Origin: Sphingobacterium multivorum
GTDB lineage: Bacteria; Bacteroidota; Bacteroidia; Sphingobacteriales; Sphingobacteriaceae
Reading direction: 5' to 3'
Length of the DNA: 64,000 nucleotides
Assembly (NCBI RefSeq): GCF_039511225.1
Contig: NZ_CP154261.1
Location: 5,270,001 to 5,334,000 of the forward strand
The notes below the pieces were generated by a model. That model did not search any database and was not told where the DNA came from. It saw only the letters and a program-made list of their open reading frames with translations. Each line of letters opens with the position of its first letter. The first letter of the stretch is position 1. Shown here in pieces: positions 9,306 through 18,058 of this stretch. The position numbers and the translations under genes are program-made.

Positions 9306-9744
9306 TTTTATACAAATACGTTACGTTCTAATTTTCACACATGAAGTTCAATCAAGGAAGTTGTTGCCAAAACAAATGGCCTACTCCCTCCACATGACGC
9401 TGTTCACGGTTACTTTCCAAAGATAAAAAAGCCAATGCCCGTATCAAAATCCTCATGGTTTAGGAGGCACGACCATCCATAAGCGTAGATTGAAGGTAAT
9501 GTCGAGCAATTGACCAGTACATCGACTTCCAAATGAAAATATATCAATACCGAACCTATAGTAGGCATGGGTACCGCTAAAAAAAAATGCTTTCAATAAA
9601 AACAGCCCAGCCGACAAAAAGCGGATTTTTTCAGCAAGGGAAAACAAAAATGAACAAACACGCATAAATTCAGCTCATTTTAATAGCGCTATTCGAGAAA
9701 AACAGTATTTTAGCAATCTAAACACGAAATATTCACAAAACCTA
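9306..9744. other. Intergenic region without a convincing gene
   Basis: About 440 nt between divergent mnmD and the small ORF before the symporter. It contains short coding-like stretches (for example a plus-strand run from about 9350 to 9480 with no start codon) and a 70-codon minus-strand frame at 9453-9665 rich in Phe. None has a plausible start, family resemblance or promoter spacing. A TATTTTAG element (9707-9714), close to the -7 consensus, may drive the downstream genes. Confidence 0.4.
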
Positions 9745-9867
9745 ATGAAATATCCAGACCTTACACGCACATATAACGCCGGAGAATTGGATATTCTCAA
9801 TATGACCAAATTACAAAAACAATATAAGCAGTTCTTCCATGCGAATGAACTCCTTTTAAATAACTAA
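9745..9867 (+). CDS. Possible 40-aa small protein upstream of the symporter
   Basis: An ATG-initiated frame of 40 codons ending 10 nt before the symporter ATG. It encodes a soluble, basic, Gln/Lys-rich peptide beginning MKYPDLTRTYNAGELDILNM and ending HANELLLNN, without hydrophobic segments. Close spacing to the next gene and an upstream TATTTTAG element suggest it is transcribed with the symporter, as a small protein or a leader peptide. No homology is known to me; composition alone does not prove translation. Confidence 0.35.
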   Translation: MKYPDLTRTYNAGELDILNMTKLQKQYKQFFHANELLLNN

Positions 9868-9877
9868 TCATACACCT

Positions 9878-11128
9878 ATGAAATACGCTACAAAAACTTT
9901 TGTACAGAACTACGGCAGTATCTTACTTCTACTCCTTGGAATCAGTATTGGAAGTTTGATCGGCATCTTTTTTCCTCCTATCGTCAACAATCTTAAACCG
10001 ATCGGCAACATTTTCCTAAACCTACTCTTTGTCAGCGTCATACCCTTGGTATTTTTTGCCATATCCTCATCTGTTGCCAATATCGATGGCGACAGTGTAC
10101 TGGGAAGAATCATCGGTATGATGTCGTTCGTATTTGTGTTGGGTATTGTCGTCGCTGGACTGTCAAGCATCTGCTTCCTTTACCTCTTTCCAGTAGATGC
10201 TCCATTACCTATCGAGCAAGCAACTGAGATCGTCGAAACGGTTGCTCATGATTCTTGGGGTGAAAAAATGGTCCGCTTTTTAACTGTTAGCGAATTTTCA
10301 AGTTTATTATCACGTCAAAATATGCTGGCCTTTGTCATCTTTTCGTTCCTCGTTGGCATTGCTACACGCAAATCGGGAACATCTGCAGAGACTTTCCGCA
10401 AATTTATAAACGCAGGCAACGTTGTGATGGGAAATCTGCTCGTGATGGTCATGAACCTAGCTCCCATTGGTTTGGGTGCATATTTTGCCTATCAGGTTGG
10501 AACATTGGGCCCGCAGCTCTTTGGTTTTTATGCCAAACCTATCGGTCTATACTACTTTTTTGGAATCTTGTATTTTTTTACGGTATTCAGTCTATTCGCT
10601 TTTTTAGCATTCGGGCTTAAGGGGGTCAAACGGTATTGGCAAAACAACATATTACCTTCCTTAACTGCATTGAGCAGCTGCAGCAGCCTCGCCACCATGC
10701 CAGCCAACTTACTTGCGGCCAAACAAATTGGCATCCCTGACAGCGTTGCTAGTGTCGTCATTCCGTTAGGCACCACACTGCACAAGCATGGTTCTGCAAT
10801 CGCCTGTATCTTTAAAATCTATATCGCACTTTTATTAAGTGGAAAGGAATTTTTTGATCCGTCGAATTTGATTATGGCGGTAGGAATTACTTTATTGGTC
10901 AGTATTGTGGCCGGCGGCATTCCTAATGGTGGCTATATCGGAGAAATGCTGATTATATCGGTTTATCAGATGCCAACCGAGGTAATCCCATCCATTATGA
11001 TTATCGCAACCTTGGTCGATCCCCTCGCAACAATGCTCAATGCCACCGGAGACACCGTAGCCGCTATGCTCACCAGCAGATTGATCGGGCAAAAACTGGC
11101 CGATCCTATTCCCGAAAATCCAGGTTAA
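9878..11128 (+). CDS. Dicarboxylate/amino acid:cation symporter (DAACS family)
   Basis: A 416-aa inner-membrane transporter of the glutamate/aspartate/dicarboxylate symporter family (GltP/GltT/DctA/SstT type). It has about eight hydrophobic segments and two re-entrant hairpins. Hairpin 1 carries the serine-rich signature ALSSCSSLATMP (about residues 264-275), the later motif is PLGTTLHKHGSA, and hairpin 2 with TM8 contains VDPLATMLNATGDTVAAML, where substrate and Na+ are bound. The TM7 NMDGT motif of glutamate transporters is replaced by LHKHGS, so the substrate may differ. It lies 10 nt after a 40-codon ORF and converges on the LpxR-like gene. Confidence 0.9.
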   Translation: MKYATKTFVQNYGSILLLLLGISIGSLIGIFFPPIVNNLKPIGNIFLNLLFVSVIPLVFFAISSSVANIDGDSVLGRIIGMMSFVFVLGIVVAGLSSICFLYLFPVDAPLPIEQATEIVETVAHDSWGEKMVRFLTVSEFSSLLSRQNMLAFVIFSFLVGIATRKSGTSAETFRKFINAGNVVMGNLLVMVMNLAPIGLGAYFAYQVGTLGPQLFGFYAKPIGLYYFFGILYFFTVFSLFAFLAFGLKGVKRYWQNNILPSLTALSSCSSLATMPANLLAAKQIGIPDSVASVVIPLGTTLHKHGSAIACIFKIYIALLLSGKEFFDPSNLIMAVGITLLVSIVAGGIPNGGYIGEMLIISVYQMPTEVIPSIMIIATLVDPLATMLNATGDTVAAMLTSRLIGQKLADPIPENPG

Positions 11129-11225
11129 ACAGGCTACAAACGGCAAGCATTTCAAGGATAGCGGATCAACGGAGACTCTACCAATGCGCAGCGGATCAAT
11201 ATGGGTCATATCTATGGCTGGCAGA

Positions 11226-12197
11226 TCAAAAACGGTAGGCAAAAAACAGCTCGCCATATTGATGCCGATGAAAAACTGATTTGAGCTCTTTCGAATTGAA
11301 TATATAATTGATACCGTAATTGATCTTGTGATTCGACCAGTTGAAACCTATGCGGTGACTAAGCATCCAAGGCTGAATAGTGTATAGCTTGCCTATGGGA
11401 TCATTTTGACCTCTCCCTCCTTCTACGGTTGCACTGTAAAAAATACGGGATACGCTTGGCTGATAGACAAAATACCATTCTTTATCAGTGTCCGCCCTTC
11501 CTTGTGTCAAATGCCCATGTGTAAAGGTGGATGCCTGATAGGATTTCAGCTTCCCCAAACGAAGTGGAGCCGCAATCCCCAGATTGGTATTATTTAGTCC
11601 AATAGTCCCTTCACCTATAATTCCCACATCAAATTGCTGGTTTTGACTGCGATATAGTCCTTTTGTATAGGTTGCACTTAAATCAATACCGAAGGAATTT
11701 CCAAGCTGCGTATCCCAACCTGTTGCCTCATACATACCAAATAGATGATGGATAAACTTCTGGGCTTCTTCACCGTAGGATTTAGGACCGATCTGCGCCA
11801 ATTCGGTCTTGAATTCAATGACCTGATCCTGCGGTAAAAATCGCGTTACCCCAGCACTAAAATAAAGGTAACCTGCAAACGGTCTATCGTATTTTTTTTC
11901 CTTCCGTCTATAGTCAATAATACTGATACCGTTATAAATACGCTGGCCTATTTCAAAATCCAATACCGTATTTGAAGACTGTTTATCCAGTTTCCTCGGC
12001 AACGCAATCCTATAGTTTATATTGATACCATTGGTATAATAGCGGTCCTGACCGGTCAGGAGATAGACGTCATTGTCATTTTGGACAGCAATTTCCTGAT
12101 TACGGAATTTTACCTGTCCAAAAACAAAAAAACAGGGAAATATAACAGCCCAAAAGAGGCCTAAAAATCGCAAAGCAACACTCATATTAACAGGCAA
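11226..12197 (-). CDS. LpxR-like (DUF2219) outer-membrane lipid A deacylase family protein
   Basis: A 323-aa protein with a signal peptide (about residues 1-27, ending CFFVFGQ) and a beta-barrel-like body. The N-terminal motif NQEIAVQNDNDVYLLTG followed by DRYYTNGI matches the LpxR/DUF2219 family, whose characterised members remove the 3'-acyloxyacyl group of lipid A. The second conserved block reads ATGWDTQLGNSFGIDL; characterised LpxR has a catalytic His just after the GWDxQ motif, and here a Gly occupies the corresponding place, so deacylase activity is uncertain. The protein ends with an aromatic residue (FFAYRF), usual for outer-membrane barrels. The start could be Met1 or Met5; both precede the signal peptide. 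Confidence 0.82.
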   Translation of the reverse strand: MPVNMSVALRFLGLFWAVIFPCFFVFGQVKFRNQEIAVQNDNDVYLLTGQDRYYTNGININYRIALPRKLDKQSSNTVLDFEIGQRIYNGISIIDYRRKEKKYDRPFAGYLYFSAGVTRFLPQDQVIEFKTELAQIGPKSYGEEAQKFIHHLFGMYEATGWDTQLGNSFGIDLSATYTKGLYRSQNQQFDVGIIGEGTIGLNNTNLGIAAPLRLGKLKSYQASTFTHGHLTQGRADTDKEWYFVYQPSVSRIFYSATVEGGRGQNDPIGKLYTIQPWMLSHRIGFNWSNHKINYGINYIFNSKELKSVFHRHQYGELFFAYRF

Positions 12198-12566
12198 TTG
12201 TAAAATTCATGCGATATCATTAGATCCAAAATAGCAAATTTCACTTCAAATTATTCAAAAGCATTTGAATCTAGCTTATTTTTCCAATTAATTCAAACTA
12301 TTTAGAATAGATATAAATAATATGGAAAAGTTGCATTATTCCTTTCTTAGCGAATCTATTTGTAATTTTGCATTCGATTAGGTGTCAAATGTAAACAATT
12401 TGGGATTTTAGCGCGCATAACGTTGTCAGGTTTGGGTAATAATCTTTCGAAAAAAACAGAAAGATATCGGACAGATCGGAACAGCCATTAACTGGTAAAA
12501 AACAAACCGAGTGAAACGAGCTCATTGATACGATGAGGTCGGACACTTATAAATAAGTAAATACAA
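12198..12566 (+). promoter_or_regulatory. Intergenic region with probable ccm promoter
   Basis: A 369-nt gap between divergent lpxR-like and ccmE genes. TAATTTTG at 12363-12370 fits the TAnnTTTG -7 element; the upstream half is poor (TTC at 12339-12341, 21 nt away). If used, ccmE has a leader of about 190 nt. The leader contains no ORF I would support and no recognised riboswitch. Confidence 0.4.
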
Positions 12567-12974
12567 ATGAAAAAAAGTTCAATTATTCTAATCGCTATCA
12601 TTGCTGTCGCAATTGCCATGATACTTGTTATCTATACCGATTCAAGTACGTATTCGACATTTACCGAAGCTAAAGAAAAGAAAACCGAACTATATGTGGT
12701 AGGTCAATTGAATAAAGACAAAGCACTTCATTATGATCCCAAGACTGACGCCAACAAATTTTCGTTTTTCATGCGCGACAACGATGGTACAGAATGTGAA
12801 GTGATTTTTAGAGGGGCCAAACCTCAAGATATTGAACGTTCAGAGCAGATTGTATTGACAGGAAAAATGGACGGGAATGTGTTTAGGGCGAGTAAGATAT
12901 TGATGAAATGTCCGTCAAAATATAACGATAAATCGGTCGTCACCGAGATCAATGCTACTGCTTTCAATAATTAA
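12567..12974 (+). CDS. ccmE: Cytochrome c maturation haem chaperone CcmE (CxxxY type)
   Basis: A 135-aa periplasmic haem-carrying protein anchored by an N-terminal membrane helix (about residues 5-25, IILIAIIAVAIAMILVIYT). The OB-fold domain contains LYVVGQLNKDKALHYDP and FIFRGAKP-like sequence (VIFRGAKPQDIERSEQIVLT). Classical CcmE binds haem covalently through the His of HxxxY; here the motif is KCPSKYND, with Cys115 in the His position and Tyr119. CxxxY forms are known in some bacteria and archaea. It is followed 19 nt later by ccmF, to which it would deliver haem. The identification is firm; the linkage chemistry is inference. Confidence 0.93.
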   Translation: MKKSSIILIAIIAVAIAMILVIYTDSSTYSTFTEAKEKKTELYVVGQLNKDKALHYDPKTDANKFSFFMRDNDGTECEVIFRGAKPQDIERSEQIVLTGKMDGNVFRASKILMKCPSKYNDKSVVTEINATAFNN

Positions 12975-12993
12975 TTCGTAAAATCAATTTTCA

Positions 12994-15453
12994 ATGGACG
13001 TTAATTACGTTGGTGAGCACCTGCTGCCAGGGCAGATTGGACAATTTTTCATTGTACTTTCTTTTGGTGCTGCACTTCTATCTTGTATCAGTTACTTTTT
13101 TGCAACAAAATACCCTGAAGAGCATTCATGGAAAAAAATTGCTCGTATTGCCTTTTGGGTTAATGCGGTCTCCGTCGTAGCGATTGGTGCAACTTTATTT
13201 TATATTATATACAATCATCTTTTTGAATATAATTATGCTTGGGCGCACTCGTCCAAGACACTCCCTACCTACTACATCATCTCCAGTTTTTGGGAAGGTC
13301 AGGAGGGTAGTTTTTGGCTCTGGATGTTCTGGCAAACGGTATTAGGCGCTGTTTTGCTCTTCAAAGCAAAAAGCTGGGAATCGTCTGTCATGACTTTCGT
13401 CATGTTATGTCAAGCATTTTTAGCATCCATGATTATTGGTGTGGAAATCTTCGGCCTGCGGATCGGTAGCTCGCCTTTTATCCTATTGCGTGAAGCAATG
13501 GATATTCCAATCTTTAGAGAAGCAAATTATCTTTCACTTATCACCGACGGTAATGGTTTGAACCCTTTACTTCAAAATTACTGGATGGTTATTCACCCAC
13601 CGACACTATTCCTTGGCTTTGCGTCGATGATTGTTCCTTTTGCTTATGCAACAGGTGCTCTTTGGACCAAACGTTACAAAGAATGGATCAATGCAGCACT
13701 TCCTTGGGCTTTATTTGCCGTGATGATTTTAGGCGCAGGTATTATTATGGGCTCATTCTGGGCTTACGAAGCACTTAACTTCGGTGGATTCTGGGCATGG
13801 GATCCGGTAGAAAATGCATCTATTATTCCTTGGTTTACCTTGATTGCCGCTGTTCACGTCATGATTGCTTACAAGAATTCAGGCCACTCCTACTTCACCG
13901 CTACTTTTTTGGCGATGATCAGCTTTGTGCTTGTGATCTACGCATCTTACCTGACACGTAGTGGCGTCCTCGGAGAGACTTCGGTACACTCCTTTACCGA
14001 CCTGGGCATGAGCGGACAATTGATCTTATTCAATGTTGTCTTTTTGGTTATCATGGTGGTCTTTCTTACCGTCAAAAAGAAAGAGATGCCCATCACAGAA
14101 AAGGATGAGGATATCTATTCAAGAGAATTCTGGATGTTTATTGGCGCCTTGGTATTGACTGTTGCCTGTGCACAGATCATTGCTTCAACATCAATTCCAG
14201 TGTTCAACAAGATCTTTGGCACCAAGGTAGCTCCACCTTTGGATCCGATCCAACATTATAACAAATGGCAATCGGGTTTTGCCGTCATCGTGATGATCTT
14301 AACCGGATTTACGCAATTCTTAAAATACAAACGTACTGATAGCCGCAAGTTTTTGGCTTCCACTGTAGCATCGTTGGTTGTGTCTTTAATCCTAACGGCT
14401 GCTGTCGTCTATTTTACGAAGACGTATACCAACCTGATCTACATTTTGATAACCTTCGCAAGTATTTTCTGTATTCTGGCAAATATCCGCGTATTGGGTG
14501 ACGCTGTCAAAGGTAAATGGAAACTGGCTGGCTCTTCGGTAGCCCATATCGGTTTTGGTTTATTACTTATCGGTGCCATGGTGGCCGCGGCAACCAACGA
14601 AGTCATCTCTGTCAACAACACGGGTTACATCGCTGTATCGGGATTCGACAAAGTAGAAAAGCCTGGCGACAACTTATTCCTGACCGAGGGTGAACCTGTA
14701 CAAATGGGTGAATACAAAATTACCTATATCGGCGATAGTATTGTTGCTCCAAATACGTTCTATAAAATAAAATACGAGCGGATCGACGAAGAAACAGGCA
14801 AAGTGAAGGAGCATTTTGTGCTGCAACCTTTTGCACAAAACAACGCGAAAATGGGTGGTTTGATAGGTACTCCAGCGACCAAACATTATGTTACGCATGA
14901 TGTATATACACTGATTACAGCTGCCGCAGCTGAAAGTCAAGCAACACACGCCAAAGTTCCTGCTGAAGATAAAACTGGTTTCGAGGACTACGAGGAGCCG
15001 GCAACATATCAGGTAAATATTGGCGATACCTTACGCTACCGCAATGGATATTACGTCATTGAAGGCTTAAACAAAGAGGCCCACCTGGAGAAAATTCCAA
15101 AGGGGCCCAGTGATGTCATGGTTGGATTGAAAATAAAAGTATTTTCGGCCGACAACAAACAGTATGAGGTACAGCCGATTTACTTAATTAAAGACGGTGG
15201 TGTTTACGACTTCAACAAGGATGTTGCCGAGCAAGGACTCAAATTCAGATTTACGGGAATTAAACCTGACAAGGATAAACTGGAAATCATGGTTTATCAG
15301 AAGCCACTTCCAGAAAAGAAATGGGTGGTATTTAAAGCCATTAAATTCCCATACATCAACTTTTTCTGGTGTGGAACAATTGTCATGACCATCGGTTTTA
15401 TCATGTCCATTGTGAGAAGAAATAAAGAGGAGAAACGAAAAGCACTTAAATAA
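12994..15453 (+). CDS. ccmF: Cytochrome c haem lyase CcmF / CcsA-type protein
   Basis: An 819-aa polytopic membrane protein that attaches haem to apocytochromes c. It has about 13-15 hydrophobic segments and the haem-handling WWD motif NFGGFWAWDPVENAS (about residues 257-271), flanked by conserved histidines in the membrane (VIHPPTLFLGF, VHSFTDLGMSG). A long periplasmic domain lies near the C-terminus (about residues 545-780) before a last helix. It is longer than the roughly 650 aa of proteobacterial CcmF. It follows ccmE by 19 nt, and its TAA overlaps the next ATG (TAATG), implying coupled translation. No ccmABCD or ccmG/H genes are in the window. Confidence 0.93.
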   Translation: MDVNYVGEHLLPGQIGQFFIVLSFGAALLSCISYFFATKYPEEHSWKKIARIAFWVNAVSVVAIGATLFYIIYNHLFEYNYAWAHSSKTLPTYYIISSFWEGQEGSFWLWMFWQTVLGAVLLFKAKSWESSVMTFVMLCQAFLASMIIGVEIFGLRIGSSPFILLREAMDIPIFREANYLSLITDGNGLNPLLQNYWMVIHPPTLFLGFASMIVPFAYATGALWTKRYKEWINAALPWALFAVMILGAGIIMGSFWAYEALNFGGFWAWDPVENASIIPWFTLIAAVHVMIAYKNSGHSYFTATFLAMISFVLVIYASYLTRSGVLGETSVHSFTDLGMSGQLILFNVVFLVIMVVFLTVKKKEMPITEKDEDIYSREFWMFIGALVLTVACAQIIASTSIPVFNKIFGTKVAPPLDPIQHYNKWQSGFAVIVMILTGFTQFLKYKRTDSRKFLASTVASLVVSLILTAAVVYFTKTYTNLIYILITFASIFCILANIRVLGDAVKGKWKLAGSSVAHIGFGLLLIGAMVAAATNEVISVNNTGYIAVSGFDKVEKPGDNLFLTEGEPVQMGEYKITYIGDSIVAPNTFYKIKYERIDEETGKVKEHFVLQPFAQNNAKMGGLIGTPATKHYVTHDVYTLITAAAAESQATHAKVPAEDKTGFEDYEEPATYQVNIGDTLRYRNGYYVIEGLNKEAHLEKIPKGPSDVMVGLKIKVFSADNKQYEVQPIYLIKDGGVYDFNKDVAEQGLKFRFTGIKPDKDKLEIMVYQKPLPEKKWVVFKAIKFPYINFFWCGTIVMTIGFIMSIVRRNKEEKRKALK

Positions 15454-16214
15454 TGAACATTGTGATCTTAGGAAGCGGTAATGCCGCGACGCATTTTGGA
15501 CAACAGTTTCAAAAAACAGGACAGCATATCGTTCAGATCTACAGTAAAACAAAAGCCAATGCAGACGCATTGGCTTTTGCGCTTCATTGCACGGCAACTG
15601 ACCTACTGTCTGAACTCGACCTCCATGCCGATCTCTACCTTGTTGCTGTTTCGGATCAAGCCATTTTGCCGCTGGTGGAAGCATTACCAAAGGATTTAAC
15701 AGGCATTGTTGTCCACTGTTCAGGAGCAACCGATCTTGCTGCCCTGGCTGGATTTAAAAACGCAGGCGTAATCTATCCACCACAATCGTTATCCAAAAAT
15801 AAAGCAGTGGATTTCTCGACGGTTCCACTTTGCATTGAAGGTAACACAGATGAAAATAGTGCCGCGCTACTTCAGCTTGCACAGACATTTGCACCGCAAA
15901 GTATCTATTGTAACTCACCGCAACGCTTAGCCATTCACCTGGCCTCGGTCATGGTCAATAATTTCTCCAATATCCTCTATCAGATGGCTTATGAGTTATT
16001 GGAAGAAAACAACTTATCCTTTGATTTAATCAAACCAATTATCCTGGAGACGGCAGAAAAGGTGCAAAATCATATTCCAATAACAGTTCAGACAGGTCCG
16101 GCGATCCGACAGGACAGCACAACAATGCAAAAACATTTGCAATTTATTAGCAATAAACCAGATTTACAGCAAATCTATCAACTTTTGTCGCAGGAGATTA
16201 CTAAAAGAAAATAG
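15453..16214 (+). CDS. Rossmann-fold / DUF2520 oxidoreductase-like protein
   Basis: A 253-aa cytosolic protein with an N-terminal NAD(P)-binding Rossmann domain (MNIVILGSGNAATHFGQQF; GxGxxA motif) and a C-terminal helical DUF2520 domain (about residues 125-250), as in F420-dependent NADP oxidoreductase-like and ketopantoate-reductase-like proteins. Substrate is unknown for the family. Its ATG overlaps the ccmF stop by one base, so it is translated with the cytochrome c genes; a functional link is possible but not shown. A 13-bp perfect hairpin lies within codons 33-43. Confidence 0.88.
   Translation: MNIVILGSGNAATHFGQQFQKTGQHIVQIYSKTKANADALAFALHCTATDLLSELDLHADLYLVAVSDQAILPLVEALPKDLTGIVVHCSGATDLAALAGFKNAGVIYPPQSLSKNKAVDFSTVPLCIEGNTDENSAALLQLAQTFAPQSIYCNSPQRLAIHLASVMVNNFSNILYQMAYELLEENNLSFDLIKPIILETAEKVQNHIPITVQTGPAIRQDSTTMQKHLQFISNKPDLQQIYQLLSQEITKRK
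15550..15579 (+). repeat. Perfect hairpin inside the DUF2520 gene
   Basis: 13-bp inverted repeat (15550-15562 with 15567-15579) around AGAC, within coding sequence near the 5' end of the gene. It lacks a U-tract beyond the stem, so simple termination is doubtful; attenuation or chance are both possible. Confidence 0.5.
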
Positions 16215-16291
16215 TTTGTTAGAAACGGTTATAAACTTATCAAAACTTACCTACAGGGGGTAAATATATCCATTTACTTCAGGAACTTTAG

Positions 16292-16299
16292 TACATTTG
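16292..16299 (+). promoter_or_regulatory. Putative -7 promoter element of the glutamate-synthase-like gene
   Basis: TACATTTG is an exact TAnnTTTG match about 100 nt before the ATG at 16401. The -33 side has no clear TTG. The leader between them shows no ORF. Confidence 0.4.
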
Positions 16300-16400
16300 C
16301 TTCGTCCAAAAGCGCATTTTGGAATGCTAATTGAGTAATAAAATAATCAGTTGGGCTAAACATTAAAATAGCGAATTAAAACTAAACAATCGTATTTTCT

Positions 16401-17957
16401 ATGGAAGTTAGAAAACTCATTCTTTCAATAATGATTGTGATTAATTTAATCATTGTATCATTTGGATTTATATTTACATCAAGCTGGTTTTGGCTGCTTA
16501 TCATCCCATTTCCCTTGCTATTGATCGCGTTATATCATAGTTTCCAGACCAAACATGCCATTCTACGCAATTATCCTTTAGTTGGATATTTCCGTTATAT
16601 CTTCGAATCTATTCGTCCTGAGTTGAGACAATATTTTTGGGAATCAGATATGGATGGACGTCCTTTTAACAGAAGACAACGTTCGATCGTATACCAACGT
16701 GCAAAAAACCAGCGTGAAACTGTAGCATTTGGTATGCAGACAGATCCACAGGCTGTCGGGAACGAATGGGCTGCGCACTCTGTTTTCCCTTGCCATATCG
16801 AAAACCACGATCTGCGTACCACCGTAGGAAATGCAGCCTGTAAGAAACCCTATAGCTTAAGTGTGTTCAACATCTCGGCTATGAGTTATGGTGCCTTGAG
16901 TAAAACAGCTATAACGGCGCTAAATAAAGGTGCTGCCCTTCAAAACTTTGCACACAATACCGGCGAAGGGGGGATCAGCGATTACCACAACAATGGAGGT
17001 GATTTAATCTGGCAGGTCGGTACAGGTTATTTTGGATGCCGTAATAAGGAGGGAAAATTTGACCCCGAACTTTTCAGAGAAAAATCCAACCGTGAAAACG
17101 TGAAGATGGTCGAATTGAAACTCTCGCAAGGCGCTAAACCTGGTCATGGCGGTATACTTCCGGCGGCAAAAAACACCCCAGAAGTCGCTGCTATCCGTCA
17201 CGTCATTCCTGGAACAGACGTAATGTCGCCACCAGCACATAGTGCTTTCTCCTCACCTACTGAAATGATGCACTTCATACAACAGCTGCGCGAGCTATCC
17301 GGTGGAAAGCCTATTGGCTTCAAAATTTGTATCGGCGATAAACATGAGTTTATCGACATCTGTCATGCTATGCAAAACACGCAGATCTTCCCTGATTTCA
17401 TCTCCGTGGATGGATCTGAAGGTGGTACAGGAGCTGCTCCACTGGAGTTTACAGATAACCTAGGGATGCCACTATACGATGCATTGGCATTTGTAACGAA
17501 AACCTTAATTGCTTTTGGTTTAAAAAAGCACATTAAAGTAATTGTATCAAGCCGTATTGTAACAGGTTTCGATATCTTGAAAGTCATTGCCTTAGGTGCA
17601 GACGCATGTTATAGTGCTCGCGGTATGATGTTCGCTTTAGGGTGTATTCAAGCACTTAAATGTAATGAAGACGTCTGTCCAGTTGGGGTCGCCACACAAC
17701 AGCCGCATTTATACAAAGGACTCGATGTAAACGATAAATATGTACGCGTCGCGCAATTCCACCGCAACACATTACGTGCTACAGTCGAAATTATGGAAGC
17801 TTGTGGTTTCAAAACTCTTTCGGATGTATCGGCAGACAAATTCTATCGTAAGGTCGATGCTATCCGGACACTAAGTTTTCAGGAAATCTATTTCGGTACT
17901 GAAGGCAAATTGGTCAATAGCCACACCGATTTCGAAAGCAAACTTTTCGAAGATTAA
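16401..17957 (+). CDS. FMN-binding glutamate synthase family protein (membrane-anchored)
   Basis: A 518-aa protein: two N-terminal hydrophobic segments (about residues 5-50), then a glutamate-synthase alpha-subunit FMN/TIM-barrel domain (about 130-480). Visible family features are ISAMSYGALSKTAITALNKGA, the loop LSQGAKPGHGGILP, and the [3Fe-4S] cluster cysteines in ALGCIQALKCNEDVCPVGV with the C-x5-C-x4-C spacing of GltS. No glutaminase domain is present, so this is a stand-alone synthase-like domain (archaeal-type or YerD-like). The electron donor and true reaction are unknown. It is monocistronic, ended by a terminator shared with the convergent marR gene. Confidence 0.9.
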   Translation: MEVRKLILSIMIVINLIIVSFGFIFTSSWFWLLIIPFPLLLIALYHSFQTKHAILRNYPLVGYFRYIFESIRPELRQYFWESDMDGRPFNRRQRSIVYQRAKNQRETVAFGMQTDPQAVGNEWAAHSVFPCHIENHDLRTTVGNAACKKPYSLSVFNISAMSYGALSKTAITALNKGAALQNFAHNTGEGGISDYHNNGGDLIWQVGTGYFGCRNKEGKFDPELFREKSNRENVKMVELKLSQGAKPGHGGILPAAKNTPEVAAIRHVIPGTDVMSPPAHSAFSSPTEMMHFIQQLRELSGGKPIGFKICIGDKHEFIDICHAMQNTQIFPDFISVDGSEGGTGAAPLEFTDNLGMPLYDALAFVTKTLIAFGLKKHIKVIVSSRIVTGFDILKVIALGADACYSARGMMFALGCIQALKCNEDVCPVGVATQQPHLYKGLDVNDKYVRVAQFHRNTLRATVEIMEACGFKTLSDVSADKFYRKVDAIRTLSFQEIYFGTEGKLVNSHTDFESKLFED

Positions 17958-17972
17958 TCGCTAGCAATTCAT

Positions 17973-18014
17973 AAAAAAAGGTCCCCCATGTATTCAACAT
18001 AGGGGGCCTTTTTT
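17973..18014. terminator. Intrinsic terminator between convergent genes
   Basis: An imperfect stem of about 12 bp (17979-17990 with 17997-18008, one wobble and one mismatch) flanked by an A-run at 17973-17978 and a T-run at 18009-18014. The symmetry would serve both the glutamate-synthase-like gene and the opposing marR gene. Confidence 0.8.
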
Positions 18015-18058
18015 ATACCTTGATAGTTCCCTTACAGAATAAAACCCACTAATTATCT

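Noticed and set aside
9453..9665. 70-codon minus-strand frame
   Set aside because: Phe/Ser-rich composition, no family resemblance, no promoter or start context.
15184..15729. 181-codon minus-strand frame spanning the ccmF/DUF2520 junction
   Set aside because: Antisense to two well-supported genes and crosses their boundary.
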